Assembly (NCBI GenBank): GCA_017525525.1
Contig: JAFXSQ010000001.1
Span: forward strand, 1 to 64,000
Direction of reading: 5' to 3'
Length of the DNA stretch: 64,000 nt
Origin: Lachnospiraceae bacterium
GTDB lineage: Bacteria; Bacillota; Clostridia; Lachnospirales; Lachnospiraceae
Shown here: one piece after another, positions 31,985-41,906 of the stretch
How the letters are laid out: every line of letters starts with the position of its first letter
Numbering within the stretch: position 1 is the stretch's first letter
Made by a program: the position numbers and the translations under genes
Notes under the pieces: generated by a model
Told to the model about the DNA's origin: nothing
The model's database searches: none
The model's input: the letters and a program-made list of their open reading frames with translations, nothing else

Positions 31985-33136
31985 ATGAAGAAGGTAACTA
32001 AGAAGGTGATTGTGTTCGTGCTTGCGTTAGCATTCGTGTTTGGAACGATAGTTGTTAACACAGGCGAGGTTCAGGCTGCGGCGGGCGTAAGCTACAGGAC
32101 ATATGTGCAGAGCTATGGCTGGCAGAGCTGGGCGAAGAATGGTGCAAAGTCGGGTACCAGCGGTGAAGCTAAGAGACTTGAGGGAATACAGATCAAGCTT
32201 TCGGGAGTTGCGGGAGATATCTCCTACAGGACTTATGTACAGACCTACGGTTGGCGTCCGTGGACTAAGAACGGCGCATTTAACGGAACAAAGGGCGAGG
32301 GCAAGAGGATCGAGGCTATCCAGATCAAACTCTCAGGCAATGCATTAAAGGAATATGATGTGTACTATCGCGTGTATGCTCAGGGCTATGGCTGGCTTGG
32401 CTGGGCGAAGAACGGGGCAAGTGCCGGAACCAGCGGTATGTGCAAGCGCCTTGAGGCCATCCAGATCAAGCTGGTGAAGAAGGGCGGCAAGGCTCCGGGT
32501 TCTACGGCGAATGCATTTAAGAAGGGCATACCCGTTGCGAGCATAAGCATGGCGGACTGGAAGTACAACGATCTGTTCAACAACACGATCACTAAGGGCT
32601 ATTCAAAGCAGCTTGATGTAACCTACGCTCCGTCTAATACGACAGACAAGATCACCTACTCGAGCTCAAATACCGCTGTGGCAACGGTCAGTCAGACCGG
32701 GCTTGTAACCGGAGTGGGAAGCGGTATAGCGACCATTACCGTGAAGTCGACGAGCGGTAAGAAGGCAACTAAAATGATCATGATCCTCGACAACATCTAC
32801 TACGGCCCGGCAACCGACGACATCAATGATTATTCTGAGGTTACGGACGCGGGCTTTGCCATAGACAGAGCATACTATTCGGGTTCGAATCTTGTAGTGG
32901 AAGCATATCTGTACAACAAGACAACACATCGTGTGGTTGACCTTCGGGATGTGAATGTATCCATGATAGACTCTACCGGAGCTGTAATTGCGGCGAAGTA
33001 CTACGGAACCATGTCAGCGGACCTGGCCGTTAATTCGCTCAAGCTCTATACATTTACCTTTGAAAATGTTCCGCCCAGGGACATCGCGAAGGGCCTGGAG
33101 ATAACAATTACGGGTTCGTATTCTTATTTTTACTGA
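31985..33136 (+). CDS. Secreted ChW-repeat protein with a Big2 domain
   Basis: A 383-aa surface protein. A signal peptide (about residues 1-32, ending EVQAAA) is followed by three strong ChW repeats (about 36-72, 79-116, 126-163), pattern SYRTYVQSYGWQSWAKNGAK with RLEGIQIKL. Then comes the KGGKAPGSTANAF linker shared with the GH25 protein, a Big2-type immunoglobulin-like domain (about 183-265; ATVSQTGLVTGVGSGIATIT), and a C-terminal beta-rich domain (about 285-383) resembling SLAP/FxLYD-type modules. No catalytic domain or sortase motif, so a wall-associated adhesin or scaffold role is likely. It stands between GH42 and a glycosyltransferase gene. Confidence 0.85.
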   Translation: MKKVTKKVIVFVLALAFVFGTIVVNTGEVQAAAGVSYRTYVQSYGWQSWAKNGAKSGTSGEAKRLEGIQIKLSGVAGDISYRTYVQTYGWRPWTKNGAFNGTKGEGKRIEAIQIKLSGNALKEYDVYYRVYAQGYGWLGWAKNGASAGTSGMCKRLEAIQIKLVKKGGKAPGSTANAFKKGIPVASISMADWKYNDLFNNTITKGYSKQLDVTYAPSNTTDKITYSSSNTAVATVSQTGLVTGVGSGIATITVKSTSGKKATKMIMILDNIYYGPATDDINDYSEVTDAGFAIDRAYYSGSNLVVEAYLYNKTTHRVVDLRDVNVSMIDSTGAVIAAKYYGTMSADLAVNSLKLYTFTFENVPPRDIAKGLEITITGSYSYFY

Positions 33137-33186
33137 TGGTGAAATGAAAGACAGTGAGTGATCCTTGTCTAAAATAGGAGAGACAG

Positions 33187-34266
33187 ATGAATTTATTTAT
33201 AGCAGGAGATATCCGAGGGGCGTACAGGAGTGAGGAGCTCATCTCAATCTTGGCGAAAGACCCGGATGTGAAGATATATGTCAATGAGATGAAGTTCAAA
33301 TCAAAGTTCAAAAAGGTCTTAAGCAAGCTCGGGGCAATGATTACCCTGATGGCCTGTGACTGTGTGTGGGTGCTCCCGTGTCAGCATGAGACGGTGTTTT
33401 TAAAGCAGGCAGTGAGATTCAAGAAGAAGCTTGTGACAGACTTTTATCTGTCGTTTTACGATACTGCGGTAAACGACAGGAAGAAGCTTAAGGCCGGAAG
33501 CAGAAAGGCAAAGAAGAAGTTGAAGTCCGATGTGTATGCGCTTACACGCTCTGACAGGGTACTCTTCCTTAACGAGAGTGAGTGCGATTACTACACATCT
33601 CTCTGCGGCGTGGACAGGAATAAGATCGGAACTAAGGTTGTGCCGCTGTGCATAACCGACAAGAAGGATTCGGAGCTGCCATACTATACGGGAAAGAATG
33701 ATTATATACGCTTTACCTGGTGCGGAACTTACATCCCTCTTCAGGGACTTGAGAAGGTGATCAAGGCATTTGCGCTTCTTCTTAAGGAAGGGGTAAATGC
33801 GAAGCTGACCGTCTGGGGTGACAGCGACGCAAAGGCGGCGCCTTACAAAAAACTGGCCGAGAAGCTGAAGGTGTCTAATGCGATAGACTTCGTGAATGAC
33901 AAATGGGGCGACGTGGAGACCTGGGAGAGCTATATGAGCGAGAACAGCGACTGCGCCATGGGCATCTTCGGGGATTCGGTGAAGGCTCACACGGTGCTTG
34001 CCAACAAGGTCTTAGACGGCGTGGCCTACAATACTCCGGTTATTACCGCTCCCTCGGGAGGAGTCAGTGAATACTTTGACGAGACCTCGATGATTATCGC
34101 TCAGCCCGAGCCCGAAGCCATAAAGGAGGCTATGAAGAAAGCTGCCGAGATGAAGCTTGACGAGGTCAAGGCCATGACCGGCAAAGCCTATGGGATATAC
34201 AAGGAAAACTTCACCAGAGAGTGCTATGAGCGAAGAGTGAAAGAGATATTAAAGGAATTGAAGTAG
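33187..34266 (+). CDS. Glycosyltransferase family 4-like protein
   Basis: A 359-aa cytosolic or peripheral glycosyltransferase of the GT-B fold. The N-terminal half has the MNLFIAGDIRGAYRSEEL start and a basic, membrane-associating stretch (RFKKKLVTDFYLSFYDTAV...); the C-terminal half has FTWCGTYIPLQGLEKVIKAFALL and the nucleotide-sugar segment with KAHTVLANKVLDGVAYNTPVI and APSGGVSEYFD. Donor and acceptor are unknown. SD TAGGAGAG four bases before the ATG. It closes the surface polysaccharide group and is followed by a strong terminator. Confidence 0.82.
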   Translation: MNLFIAGDIRGAYRSEELISILAKDPDVKIYVNEMKFKSKFKKVLSKLGAMITLMACDCVWVLPCQHETVFLKQAVRFKKKLVTDFYLSFYDTAVNDRKKLKAGSRKAKKKLKSDVYALTRSDRVLFLNESECDYYTSLCGVDRNKIGTKVVPLCITDKKDSELPYYTGKNDYIRFTWCGTYIPLQGLEKVIKAFALLLKEGVNAKLTVWGDSDAKAAPYKKLAEKLKVSNAIDFVNDKWGDVETWESYMSENSDCAMGIFGDSVKAHTVLANKVLDGVAYNTPVITAPSGGVSEYFDETSMIIAQPEPEAIKEAMKKAAEMKLDEVKAMTGKAYGIYKENFTRECYERRVKEILKELK

Positions 34267-34275
34267 CGTTATTCG

Positions 34276-34305
34276 GAGCTGTCTGATCAGGCAGCTCTTT
34301 TTTTG
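34276..34305 (+). terminator. Terminator after the glycosyltransferase
   Basis: Stem GAGCTGTC/GGCAGCTC (34276-34283 with 34290-34297, one wobble), then seven or more T. Confidence 0.88.
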
Positions 34306-34440
34306 TTTCCTCGCCTAAAATCAATAAAAAAGTAGTACAAACGCATAAAAAAACACATTTCATATATTTCTTTCAAGTTGTATTATCACACCATACGTAT
34401 CAAAATCTGTATTTCCAAGAGAAAGAAAAGGAGAGAAATC

Positions 34441-35097
34441 ATGAAATTCTTTATTGACACAGCGAATGTAGAGGACATCAGAAAGGCCAACGATATGGGC
34501 GTGATCTGCGGAGTGACCACCAATCCGTCCCTTATTGCCAAGGAGGGCAGAGATTTTACAGAGGTTATAAAGGAGATTACCTCCATAGTGGACGGCCCCA
34601 TAAGCGGCGAGGTTAAGGCCACCACGGTTGACGCAGAGGGCATGATCAAGGAGGGACGTGAAATCGCGGCTATCCACCCTAACATGGTGGTTAAGATCCC
34701 AATGACAGTCGAGGGATTAAAGGCTGTAAAGGTTCTTTCGGCCGAGGGCATCAAGACCAATGTGACGCTGATCTTCTCTGCTAACCAGGCGCTTCTTGCA
34801 GCGAGAGCAGGAGCTACTTATGTATCCCCGTTCCTCGGCAGACTTGATGACATAAGCTCACCGGGTATCGAGCTTGTGGAGCACATAGTTCAGATCTTCG
34901 ACAACTATGACATCGACACCGAGATTATAGCAGCGAGCATAAGAAACACTGTTCATGTTACGGAGTGCGCTCTTGCAGGTGCGGACATCGCAACGGTTCC
35001 TTACGCTGTTCTTGAGCAGATGACCAAGCACCCGCTCACCGATCAGGGTATCGTTAAGTTCCAGGAGGATTACAAGAAGGTATTCGGAGAGCAATAA
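34441..35097 (+). CDS. Transaldolase / fructose-6-phosphate aldolase family protein
   Basis: A 218-aa TIM-barrel enzyme of the short transaldolase subfamily. [16 protein letters not shown], the [13 protein letters not shown] loop, the Schiff-base Lys in [14 protein letters not shown] (residue about 85), and [10 protein letters not shown] are all present. Family members are either transaldolases of the non-oxidative pentose phosphate pathway or fructose-6-phosphate aldolases; with a pentose cluster next door, transaldolase is the more likely role. Start is the ATG with AAAGGAGAG upstream. First gene of the sugar module. Confidence 0.88.
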   Translation: MKFFIDTANVEDIRKANDMGVICGVTTNPSLIAKEGRDFTEVIKEITSIVDGPISGEVKATTVDAEGMIKEGREIAAIHPNMVVKIPMTVEGLKAVKVLSAEGIKTNVTLIFSANQALLAARAGATYVSPFLGRLDDISSPGIELVEHIVQIFDNYDIDTEIIAASIRNTVHVTECALAGADIATVPYAVLEQMTKHPLTDQGIVKFQEDYKKVFGEQ

Positions 35098-35148
35098 GAA
35101 TGACACTGTCATTTCTAAGAAATCTTATTTTAGGAGGTTACATACATT

Positions 35149-36633
35149 ATGGAAAATATGCCGGCAGTAAAGTTAGGAATAGTTGCAGTCAGCCGTGACT
35201 GCTTCCCCATGAGCCTTTCAATTTCCAGGAGACAGGCGGTTGTAGCAGAATACACCAAAACATACGGTGAGATATACGAGTGTCAGACAACGGTTGAAAA
35301 TGAAGTCGATATGCGCAAGGCATTAGACGAGGTTAACAAGGCAGGATGCAACGCTATTGTTGTATTCCTCGGCAACTTTGGTCCGGAGTCAAGCGAGATC
35401 CTCTTAGTGAAGGAATTCAACGGACCGGCCATGGTGGTTGCGGCAGCAGAGGAAGCGGGAGATCGTCTCTGCGACGACAGAGGAGACGCATACTGCGGTA
35501 TGCTTAATGCAAGCTACAACCTGTACTTAAGGAATCTGAAGGCTTATATCCCGGAGTATCCGGTCGGAACCGCTCCGGAGATCGCCGACATGATAAATGA
35601 TTTCAAGACCATCGCAAGAGCGGTGATTGCATTAAATGACTTGAAGATCATAAGCTTCGGACCGCGTCCGCAGGACTTCCTTGCCTGCAACGCGCCTATC
35701 TATCAACTCTACAAGATGGGCATAGAGATACAGGAGAATTCAGAGCTTGACTTATTCGAAGCCTTCAACAAGCATGCAGGTGATGAGAGGATACCTGCTG
35801 TTGTTGAGGATATGGCCAAGGAGCTTGGTGATGGTAATAAGAAGCCGGAGGTTCTCTCAAAGCTTGCTCAGTATGAGATTACACTTCTTGACTGGATCGA
35901 GGCTAACAAGGGAAGCCGCAGCCATGTGGTTATCGCCGGAAAGTGCTGGCCCGCATTCCAGACGCAGTTTGGCTTCGTGCCCTGTTATGTGAACAGCCGT
36001 CTTGCTGCAAGAGGCATACCTGTTTCATGCGAGGTTGATATCTATGGCGCTCTTTCAGAGTACATCGGACAGCTTGTGAGTGATGATGCGGTTACGCTTC
36101 TTGACATCAACAACTCTGTTCCGCGCGATATGTACGAGGAGGAAATCAAGGGCAAGTTCGCTTATGACTATGACATCAAGGATACATTTATGGGCTTCCA
36201 TTGCGGCAACACCTGCTCTACAAAGCTTGCGTTCCATGAGATGAAGAACCAGAAGATTATGGCGAGAACTCTTCCCGAGGAGGTTACCAACGGAACACTC
36301 GAGGGTGATCTTATCCCCGGCGAGGCAACTGTTTACCGGCTTCAGAGTACATCCGACGCTAAGCTTCGTGCTTACATAGCAGAGGGTGAGATTCTTCCGG
36401 TTCGCACACGCTCCTTCGGAGGCATCGGCATCTTCGCAATACCGGAGATGGGACGCTTCTACCGTCATGTTCTTATACAGAAGAATTATCCGCACCATGC
36501 GGCTATTACCTTCCATCACAACGGAAGACTGCTTTATGAGGTGTTCAAGCTTATAGGGGTTGAGGTTGATGAAATTGATTACAACCGCCCGAAGGGAGTT
36601 CTTTATCCCACCGAAAACCCGTTTGCGAAATAA
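35149..36633 (+). CDS. L-fucose/L-arabinose isomerase-fold sugar isomerase
   Basis: A 494-aa protein of the FucI/AraA fold. Its N-terminal domain begins VKLGIVAVSRDCFPMSLSISRRQ; the middle contains KTIARAVIALNDLKIISFGPRPQDF, and the C-terminal part IPGEATVYRLQSTSDAKLRAYIAEG followed by HHAAITFHHNGRLLYEVF with histidines suited to metal binding. It is not a close match to canonical AraA. Sitting before an FGGY kinase and araD, it probably converts L-arabinose to L-ribulose; L-fucose or another aldose remains possible. SD TAGGAGG. A structured element (family C) follows its stop codon directly. Confidence 0.78.
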   Translation: MENMPAVKLGIVAVSRDCFPMSLSISRRQAVVAEYTKTYGEIYECQTTVENEVDMRKALDEVNKAGCNAIVVFLGNFGPESSEILLVKEFNGPAMVVAAAEEAGDRLCDDRGDAYCGMLNASYNLYLRNLKAYIPEYPVGTAPEIADMINDFKTIARAVIALNDLKIISFGPRPQDFLACNAPIYQLYKMGIEIQENSELDLFEAFNKHAGDERIPAVVEDMAKELGDGNKKPEVLSKLAQYEITLLDWIEANKGSRSHVVIAGKCWPAFQTQFGFVPCYVNSRLAARGIPVSCEVDIYGALSEYIGQLVSDDAVTLLDINNSVPRDMYEEEIKGKFAYDYDIKDTFMGFHCGNTCSTKLAFHEMKNQKIMARTLPEEVTNGTLEGDLIPGEATVYRLQSTSDAKLRAYIAEGEILPVRTRSFGGIGIFAIPEMGRFYRHVLIQKNYPHHAAITFHHNGRLLYEVFKLIGVEVDEIDYNRPKGVLYPTENPFAK

Positions 36634-36826
36634 TGACGCAATTTAAGCGCCGCGGAAAATGGCCCGGAGCTTTGCATAAGTTCGAACTAAGCTCACATTC
36701 GTTCGCTAAGGTCTTACTTATGCCTGGGATAATTGTATTCACAGGACTTTGAAATGTCCTATGAATACAATTTCCCGTCGCGCCGGGAATATACGCTTAC
36801 ATAGGCGCTTAAATTGCTGTTTTCGG
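36632..36826. repeat. Family C structured element, copy 1
   Basis: Outer stem: 14 perfect bp (36638-36651 with 36804-36817). Inside are three hairpins: 8 bp (36674-36681 with 36716-36723); 11+5 bp with one mismatch (36731-36747 with 36756-36772); and 6 bp, TTCCCG/CGGGAA with loop TCGCGC (36772-36789). Shared with copy 2 at 50645: TGCCTGGGATAATTGT and CAATTTCCCGTCGCGCCGGG. It fills the isomerase/kinase gap, beginning just before the isomerase stop ends. Confidence 0.88.
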
Positions 36827-36885
36827 CAAAAAAGGAATATACGCAAGCAGCAGAAGCTTAAGTATTAAGACTACGGAGGTTGTAA

Positions 36886-38472
36886 ATGAGTATAAAAGAA
36901 GCGATAGATGCGGGGAAAACCGCGATAGGAATAGAGTTTGGTTCGACGAGGATAAAGGCCGTTATGGTTGATATGGCGGGCAAACCGATCGCCGAGGGCG
37001 GTCATACCTGGGAGAATCAGTATGAGTTCGGCATCTGGACCTACAGCCTGGACATGATCTGGAGCGGACTTCAGGATGCTTACTCACAACTTGCGAAGGA
37101 TGTGAGCGAGAAGTACGGCACTGTTATCAAGACCACTTCTGCCATAGGCTTCTCGGCCATGATGCACGGCTACATGGCCTTTGACAAAGAGGACAAGCTT
37201 CTGGTGCCCTTCAGGACATGGAGGAACACCATCACCGGTGAAGCTGCTGCGGAGCTTACCAAAGAATTCGGTTTCAATATTCCTCAGCGCTGGAGCATAG
37301 CGCATCTTCACCAGGCCATACTTAACGAGGAGCCCCATGTAAAGGACATCACGTTCTTTACCACTCTTGCGGGTTACATTCACTGGCAGCTGACGGGAGA
37401 GAAGGTGCTTGGCGTGGGTGATGCTTCGGGCATGTTCCCGATAGACAGCACAACGAGAGATTATAATAAGGATTATATCGCAAAGTACGATGCGCTTATC
37501 AAGGATAAGGGCTTTGACTGGACCTTAGAGGGCATACTTCCCAAGGTTCTCGTGGCAGGAGAAAGCGCCGGCGCGCTTACTGCCGAGGGTGCCGCAAAGC
37601 TTGATGTGAGCGGCAATCTTCAAAGCGGCATACCGCTCTGCCCGCCTGAGGGAGACGCGGGAACCGGTATGGTTGCCACAAACAGTGTGGCGGTAAGAAC
37701 AGGAAATGTATCGGCCGGCACCTCAATCTTCGCTATGGTTGTAATGGAGCATGCATTGAAGGTAGTTCACGAGGAGATAGACGTGGTTACCACTCCGGTG
37801 GGAGACGACGTGGCCATGGTTCACTGCAACAACTGTACATCTGACATAAATACATGGGCAAATATATTCAGGTCTTTTGCAGAAGCGACGGGCAATCCTG
37901 TTGACACGGACAAGCTTTACACCACGATGTTCACGGCTGCGCTTGACGGCGCTCCGGACTGCGGCGGACTTATGGGCTTTAACTATTTCTCGGGCGAACC
38001 GGTTACGGGCTTTGAAGAGGGCAGGCCTGTGTTTGCAAGAAAGGTCGATGCGGACTTTACATTTGCGAACTTTATGAGACTGCAGCTTTACTCGGCCGTG
38101 AGCACATTGAAAGTGGGACTCGACATACTCTTAAAGGAAGAGGAAGTAAAGGTGGACAAGCTTTTCGGACACGGTGGCTTCTTCAAGACCAAGGAGGTTG
38201 GCCAGAGAATCATGTCGGCTGCGACGGGAGGCCCGGTTACGGTTATGGAGACTGCCGGCGAGGGCGGCGCCTGGGGTATCGCGGTGCTCGCTCTGTACAT
38301 GGCAGAAGCAAACGGCGCGTCACTTTCGGAATTCTTAAATCAGACGATATTTGCGGGCGAGGAAGGCAGCACTGTTACGGCGTCGGCAGAAGAGGTGGCA
38401 GGCTTCGACAGCTTTATGGAGAGCTTTAAGAAGTCTCTTGACATAGAGAGGGCAGCCATAGCGGCGCTTTAA
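36886..38472 (+). CDS. FGGY-family carbohydrate kinase
   Basis: A 528-aa sugar kinase of the FGGY family. The phosphate-binding loop [16 protein letters not shown] (about residues 18-33), the substrate region [13 protein letters not shown], the ATP-domain motif [14 protein letters not shown] and [15 protein letters not shown] are present. Placed between an isomerase and araD, it should phosphorylate the ketose, probably L-ribulose (AraB role), but the sequence is nearer to an unassigned FGGY subgroup than to classical AraB. SD GGAGG. 13 bases before araD. Confidence 0.85.
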   Translation: MSIKEAIDAGKTAIGIEFGSTRIKAVMVDMAGKPIAEGGHTWENQYEFGIWTYSLDMIWSGLQDAYSQLAKDVSEKYGTVIKTTSAIGFSAMMHGYMAFDKEDKLLVPFRTWRNTITGEAAAELTKEFGFNIPQRWSIAHLHQAILNEEPHVKDITFFTTLAGYIHWQLTGEKVLGVGDASGMFPIDSTTRDYNKDYIAKYDALIKDKGFDWTLEGILPKVLVAGESAGALTAEGAAKLDVSGNLQSGIPLCPPEGDAGTGMVATNSVAVRTGNVSAGTSIFAMVVMEHALKVVHEEIDVVTTPVGDDVAMVHCNNCTSDINTWANIFRSFAEATGNPVDTDKLYTTMFTAALDGAPDCGGLMGFNYFSGEPVTGFEEGRPVFARKVDADFTFANFMRLQLYSAVSTLKVGLDILLKEEEVKVDKLFGHGGFFKTKEVGQRIMSAATGGPVTVMETAGEGGAWGIAVLALYMAEANGASLSEFLNQTIFAGEEGSTVTASAEEVAGFDSFMESFKKSLDIERAAIAAL

Positions 38473-38485
38473 GAAAGGATATAAA

Positions 38486-39181
38486 ATGCTTGAGGAATTA
38501 AAGATAAAGGTTTTTGAGGCGAATATGGAGCTTCCCCAAAGGGGGCTTGTAACCTATACCTGGGGCAATGTAAGCGGCATCGACCGTGAGGCAGGACTCT
38601 TTGTCATAAAGCCGAGCGGAGTTGATTACGAGACTATGAGCCCCGAGGATATGGTGGTTATGGATTTAGAGGGTAACAAGGTTGAGGGCAGGTACAAGCC
38701 GTCATCCGATACGCCGACACATTTGGAGCTTTACAAGCGCTATGAGGAGATAGGCGGAGTGGTTCACACACACTCTCCCGAGGCTACTTCATGGGCGCAG
38801 GCAGGCAGGAGCATACCGCTTTACGGAACAACTCATGCCGACTATTTCTACGGGGAGATACCCTGTGCGAGAAGTCTTACTCCCGAGGAGATAGATGAGG
38901 CTTATGAGAAGAATACGGGGCTGGTAATAATCGAGACCTTCGACAAGAGGGGACTTAATCCGATGTACACTCCCGGAGTTCTCTGTACGAACCACGGTCC
39001 CTTTACCTGGGGCAAGGATGCGGCGGAGGCGGTGCACAATGCGGTAGTTTTGGAAGAGGTTGCGAAGATGGCTCTTAAGACAGAGCTGATCAACCCCGAG
39101 GTTAAGACCGCGCCCGACTGCATACGCGATAAGCATTTCTTCAGAAAGCACGGAGCGAATGCGTATTATGGACAGAATTAA
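38486..39181 (+). CDS. araD: L-ribulose-5-phosphate 4-epimerase
   Basis: A 231-aa class II aldolase-fold enzyme that converts L-ribulose 5-phosphate to D-xylulose 5-phosphate. Hallmarks: [41 protein letters not shown], and metal-binding histidines in [16 protein letters not shown] and [10 protein letters not shown], plus a late HGPFTWG. It defines the pathway of the cluster as L-arabinose (or L-ribulose) catabolism into the pentose phosphate route, matching the transaldolase upstream. Followed by a strong terminator. Confidence 0.92.
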   Translation: MLEELKIKVFEANMELPQRGLVTYTWGNVSGIDREAGLFVIKPSGVDYETMSPEDMVVMDLEGNKVEGRYKPSSDTPTHLELYKRYEEIGGVVHTHSPEATSWAQAGRSIPLYGTTHADYFYGEIPCARSLTPEEIDEAYEKNTGLVIIETFDKRGLNPMYTPGVLCTNHGPFTWGKDAAEAVHNAVVLEEVAKMALKTELINPEVKTAPDCIRDKHFFRKHGANAYYGQN

Positions 39182-39203
39182 AGTAATACAAAACAGATAA
39201 GTG

Positions 39204-39250
39204 AGACAGGGGACAGATGCTTAAAATTCAGGATATGTCCCCTGTCTTAT
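39204..39250 (+). terminator. Terminator after araD
   Basis: A 12-bp perfect stem (39204-39215 with 39236-39247) with a 20-base loop and TTATTCC tail. The palindromic arms (GACAGGGGACA) would also work in the opposite direction. Confidence 0.65.
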
Positions 39251-39254
39251 TCCG

Positions 39255-39283
39255 TTGAAAAACAACGGGGAATGTATTATAAT
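39255..39283 (+). promoter_or_regulatory. Promoter of the two-component regulator operon
   Basis: TTGAAA (39255-39260) and TATAAT (39278-39283) with a 17-base spacer, about 60 bases upstream of the response regulator start. Confidence 0.75.
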
Positions 39284-39341
39284 TGCATTCGTTAAACCGG
39301 AAATGGTATTGCAAATGAATCTTATAAATGAGGGCAAGCAG

Positions 39342-40424
39342 ATGATAAAGGTATTTCTTGCGGAGGACGAGTATGCAATCCGCGAAAGGTTAAAAAAATC
39401 AATAAAATGGGAGCAGCACGGCTTTGAGCTTGTCGGTGAGGCGGGTGACGGCGAGACCGCCCTTCCGGAGATACTGAAGACTAAACCGGACATCCTGCTT
39501 ACCGATATCAGCATGCCCTTTATGGACGGCCTGAAGCTCTCGGAGCTTGTCAAGCAGGAACTTCCTGATATAAGAATCATAGTCATCTCGGGCTATGATG
39601 ATTTTAATTACGCAAAACAGGCAATCAGCATAGGCGTTCAGGAGTATCTCTTAAAGCCTATCACAAGCGGCAATCTTATAGACGTGCTTAAGAAGACCTC
39701 CGATGAGATCATCAAGCAGAAGCAGGAGGAGCTTGACATAAGCCGTGTGGATATCAATACCATATCTCAGGAAACAATCCTGAAATTCTTGAGCAGCGGT
39801 AATGCTTCGGATACCGAGACGGTTGTTAACGAATACTTTAAGAGCATGGGACCGGGTATGCTTGAGTCCATGATGCTCAGGCAGTATGTGCTCGTCAAGG
39901 CAGTGTTCGCCGTGGCAGCCTTCTTCGAAAGACTCGGCTTGGATAAGGAAGGAGTGAGCGAGACCTTAGGTGAGCTTGCCAATCCCGCTCCGTACGCGGA
40001 TTCCTCCGAGCGCGCCCATGAGTATATGATCAACCTGCTCAATACTGCCATGGAGCAGCGTAGTCTTGTATCCGACAAGGGACATGCGGATGTCATAGAC
40101 GAGGCCAAGAGATACATCCGCGAAAACTATCAGAACGAGGATATGTCCCTTAATTCCGTGGCTGCGCACGTAAATGTAAGTTCAAATCATTTCAGCGCTA
40201 TATTCAAGAAGGAAACCGGTGAGACCTTCATCGACTACCTTACCGCCGTAAGAATCGAGAAGGCGAAGGAGCTTCTTACCTGCACTTCAATGAAGACCTC
40301 TGATGTGGGCTTTGAGGTAGGATACCGGGATCCGCATTATTTCAGTTCCATTTTCAAGAAGACTGTCGGCCAACCGCCGAAGGAGTACCGGAGGGCAAGG
40401 CAGGATGAACAGGGTCAGGCATAA
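39342..40424 (+). CDS. AraC-type response regulator (YesN-like)
   Basis: A 360-aa transcription regulator. An N-terminal receiver domain (MIKVFLAEDEYAIRERL; phospho-acceptor Asp55 in LLTDISMPFMDG; Lys in LLKPITSGN) is joined by a linker to a C-terminal pair of AraC helix-turn-helix motifs (MSLNSVAAHVNVSSNHFSAIF ... TSDVGFEVGYRDPHYFSSIF). Its partner kinase gene overlaps it by 20 bases. In this family, the pair commonly senses carbohydrates and switches on neighbouring transporter genes, here probably the binding protein and ABC genes downstream. Start ATG 39342 fits the receiver N-terminus. Confidence 0.93.
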   Translation: MIKVFLAEDEYAIRERLKKSIKWEQHGFELVGEAGDGETALPEILKTKPDILLTDISMPFMDGLKLSELVKQELPDIRIIVISGYDDFNYAKQAISIGVQEYLLKPITSGNLIDVLKKTSDEIIKQKQEELDISRVDINTISQETILKFLSSGNASDTETVVNEYFKSMGPGMLESMMLRQYVLVKAVFAVAAFFERLGLDKEGVSETLGELANPAPYADSSERAHEYMINLLNTAMEQRSLVSDKGHADVIDEAKRYIRENYQNEDMSLNSVAAHVNVSSNHFSAIFKKETGETFIDYLTAVRIEKAKELLTCTSMKTSDVGFEVGYRDPHYFSSIFKKTVGQPPKEYRRARQDEQGQA

Positions 40425-41865
40425 AAAAAGCAGGATCCGCATCAGGATCATAGCTTGTATCTGGATCTGCGTGCTTCCGCTCGCAGGCCTTGTCGGCTAT
40501 GCGCTTTTCAGACTTTATTCGTATCATCGTGAGTACGATCAACTCGTCAAAAATATCACCGGAACCAACACCTACAATATGAGCTTCAAGGAGTCCATGG
40601 ACGAGACCATGTACCGCATCATAATCGGTTCGGCGAATTGGACCGACCCGGAGCAGAAGCTTAAGGGCGACAACCCGAAGGATCTGATCCGCGGCGCGAC
40701 GGATTACTTTACCGAGATGCGTGATAACGCCACGGAGGCAAATGTCCGCTCAGACTTGGATCAGATCGTTCGGCTTCTCGATATACTCGACGAGCGCGTG
40801 GATGACATCCTTGCAAATGTTGAGGAAGGTGGTCACTACGACGAGAACATGGAGCTTCTCGACATGAACATCCGCACTCTTACCTCACTTGTGCAGGAGG
40901 ATATACAGAAGTACATCTATGACGAAGCGGCAAATATGGAGCAGCTTCGCCGGTCGGTGGCGGCCAGCCTGGTCACAACAATCAGGGCTCTCGTGATACT
41001 GTTGATAGTTATACTACTGTTCATCTTCATTACGTCCAGAAGGCTTACAAAGAGCATAACCGAACCGATAGATGAGCTCTGCGACATGACCGAGCGATTT
41101 GCCCGCGGTGATTTCACCGTGTCATATCATCCGAACAGTAAGGATGAGATGGAGACGCTTGCCGAGAGCTTCAACAGCATGGTAGGAGAGATAAAGACGC
41201 TCGTGGAAGACATTCACAGGGAGCAGGTCAATGCGCGTGATGCTGAGCTGAGACTTCTGCAGGAGCAGATCAATCCGCACTTTCTTTACAACACGCTTGA
41301 CGCCATTATGTGGATGACCGAAGCCGGCGAAAATGACGAGGCGATAATGATGCTTCAGGAGCTCTCGAACTTCTTCAGGACCTCGCTTTCCAAGGGACAG
41401 AGCGAGATTATGATAAGGACCGAGATGGAGCATGTGAAGAGTTACCTGAACATACAGCGTTACCGCTATCAGGATATACTTGATTTCGAGCTTGACTTCG
41501 CCGAAGACATAATGGACTACCGCGTACAGAAGCTGACACTCCAACCCATAGTGGAGAATGCCCTGTATCACGGCATCAAGAACAAAAGAGGAAAAGGCCT
41601 TATTAAGGTGTCGGGTAAGGCCGATATGGAAGATATTATTCTCACTGTGGAGGATAACGGCATAGGGATGAATACCGAGGAGCTTGCACGGTTGAGAGGA
41701 CTTATAGACGGAAGCGTGAAGGATGACGAACAACACGGCTTCGGCATGGCCAATGTAGAGCAGAGATTGCAGATGCATTATGGCAGAGCGTACGGCATGA
41801 AGGTCGACAGCGCCTACGGCGAAGGGACTACCGTCACTGTTCGCATACCGAAGGTTGGAGACTAA
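40405..41865 (+). CDS. LytS/YesM-type sensor histidine kinase
   Basis: A 486-aa membrane kinase. TM1 at about residues 10-32 and TM2 at about 190-213 enclose an extracellular domain of about 150 residues. A HAMP domain follows (SITEPIDELCDMTERFARGDF), then the His_kinase domain with the phospho-accepting His in EQINPHFLYNTLDAIMW, and HATPase motifs VENALYHGIKNKRG and EDNGIGM. It overlaps the response regulator by 20 bases. The next gene encodes a sugar-binding lipoprotein that could present the ligand to the extracellular domain. Confidence 0.93.
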   Translation: MNRVRHKKSRIRIRIIACIWICVLPLAGLVGYALFRLYSYHREYDQLVKNITGTNTYNMSFKESMDETMYRIIIGSANWTDPEQKLKGDNPKDLIRGATDYFTEMRDNATEANVRSDLDQIVRLLDILDERVDDILANVEEGGHYDENMELLDMNIRTLTSLVQEDIQKYIYDEAANMEQLRRSVAASLVTTIRALVILLIVILLFIFITSRRLTKSITEPIDELCDMTERFARGDFTVSYHPNSKDEMETLAESFNSMVGEIKTLVEDIHREQVNARDAELRLLQEQINPHFLYNTLDAIMWMTEAGENDEAIMMLQELSNFFRTSLSKGQSEIMIRTEMEHVKSYLNIQRYRYQDILDFELDFAEDIMDYRVQKLTLQPIVENALYHGIKNKRGKGLIKVSGKADMEDIILTVEDNGIGMNTEELARLRGLIDGSVKDDEQHGFGMANVEQRLQMHYGRAYGMKVDSAYGEGTTVTVRIPKVGD

Positions 41866-41906
41866 TAGGATCCCCTTTAGCACGAAGAATTTGATGAAAG
41901 GAAACA

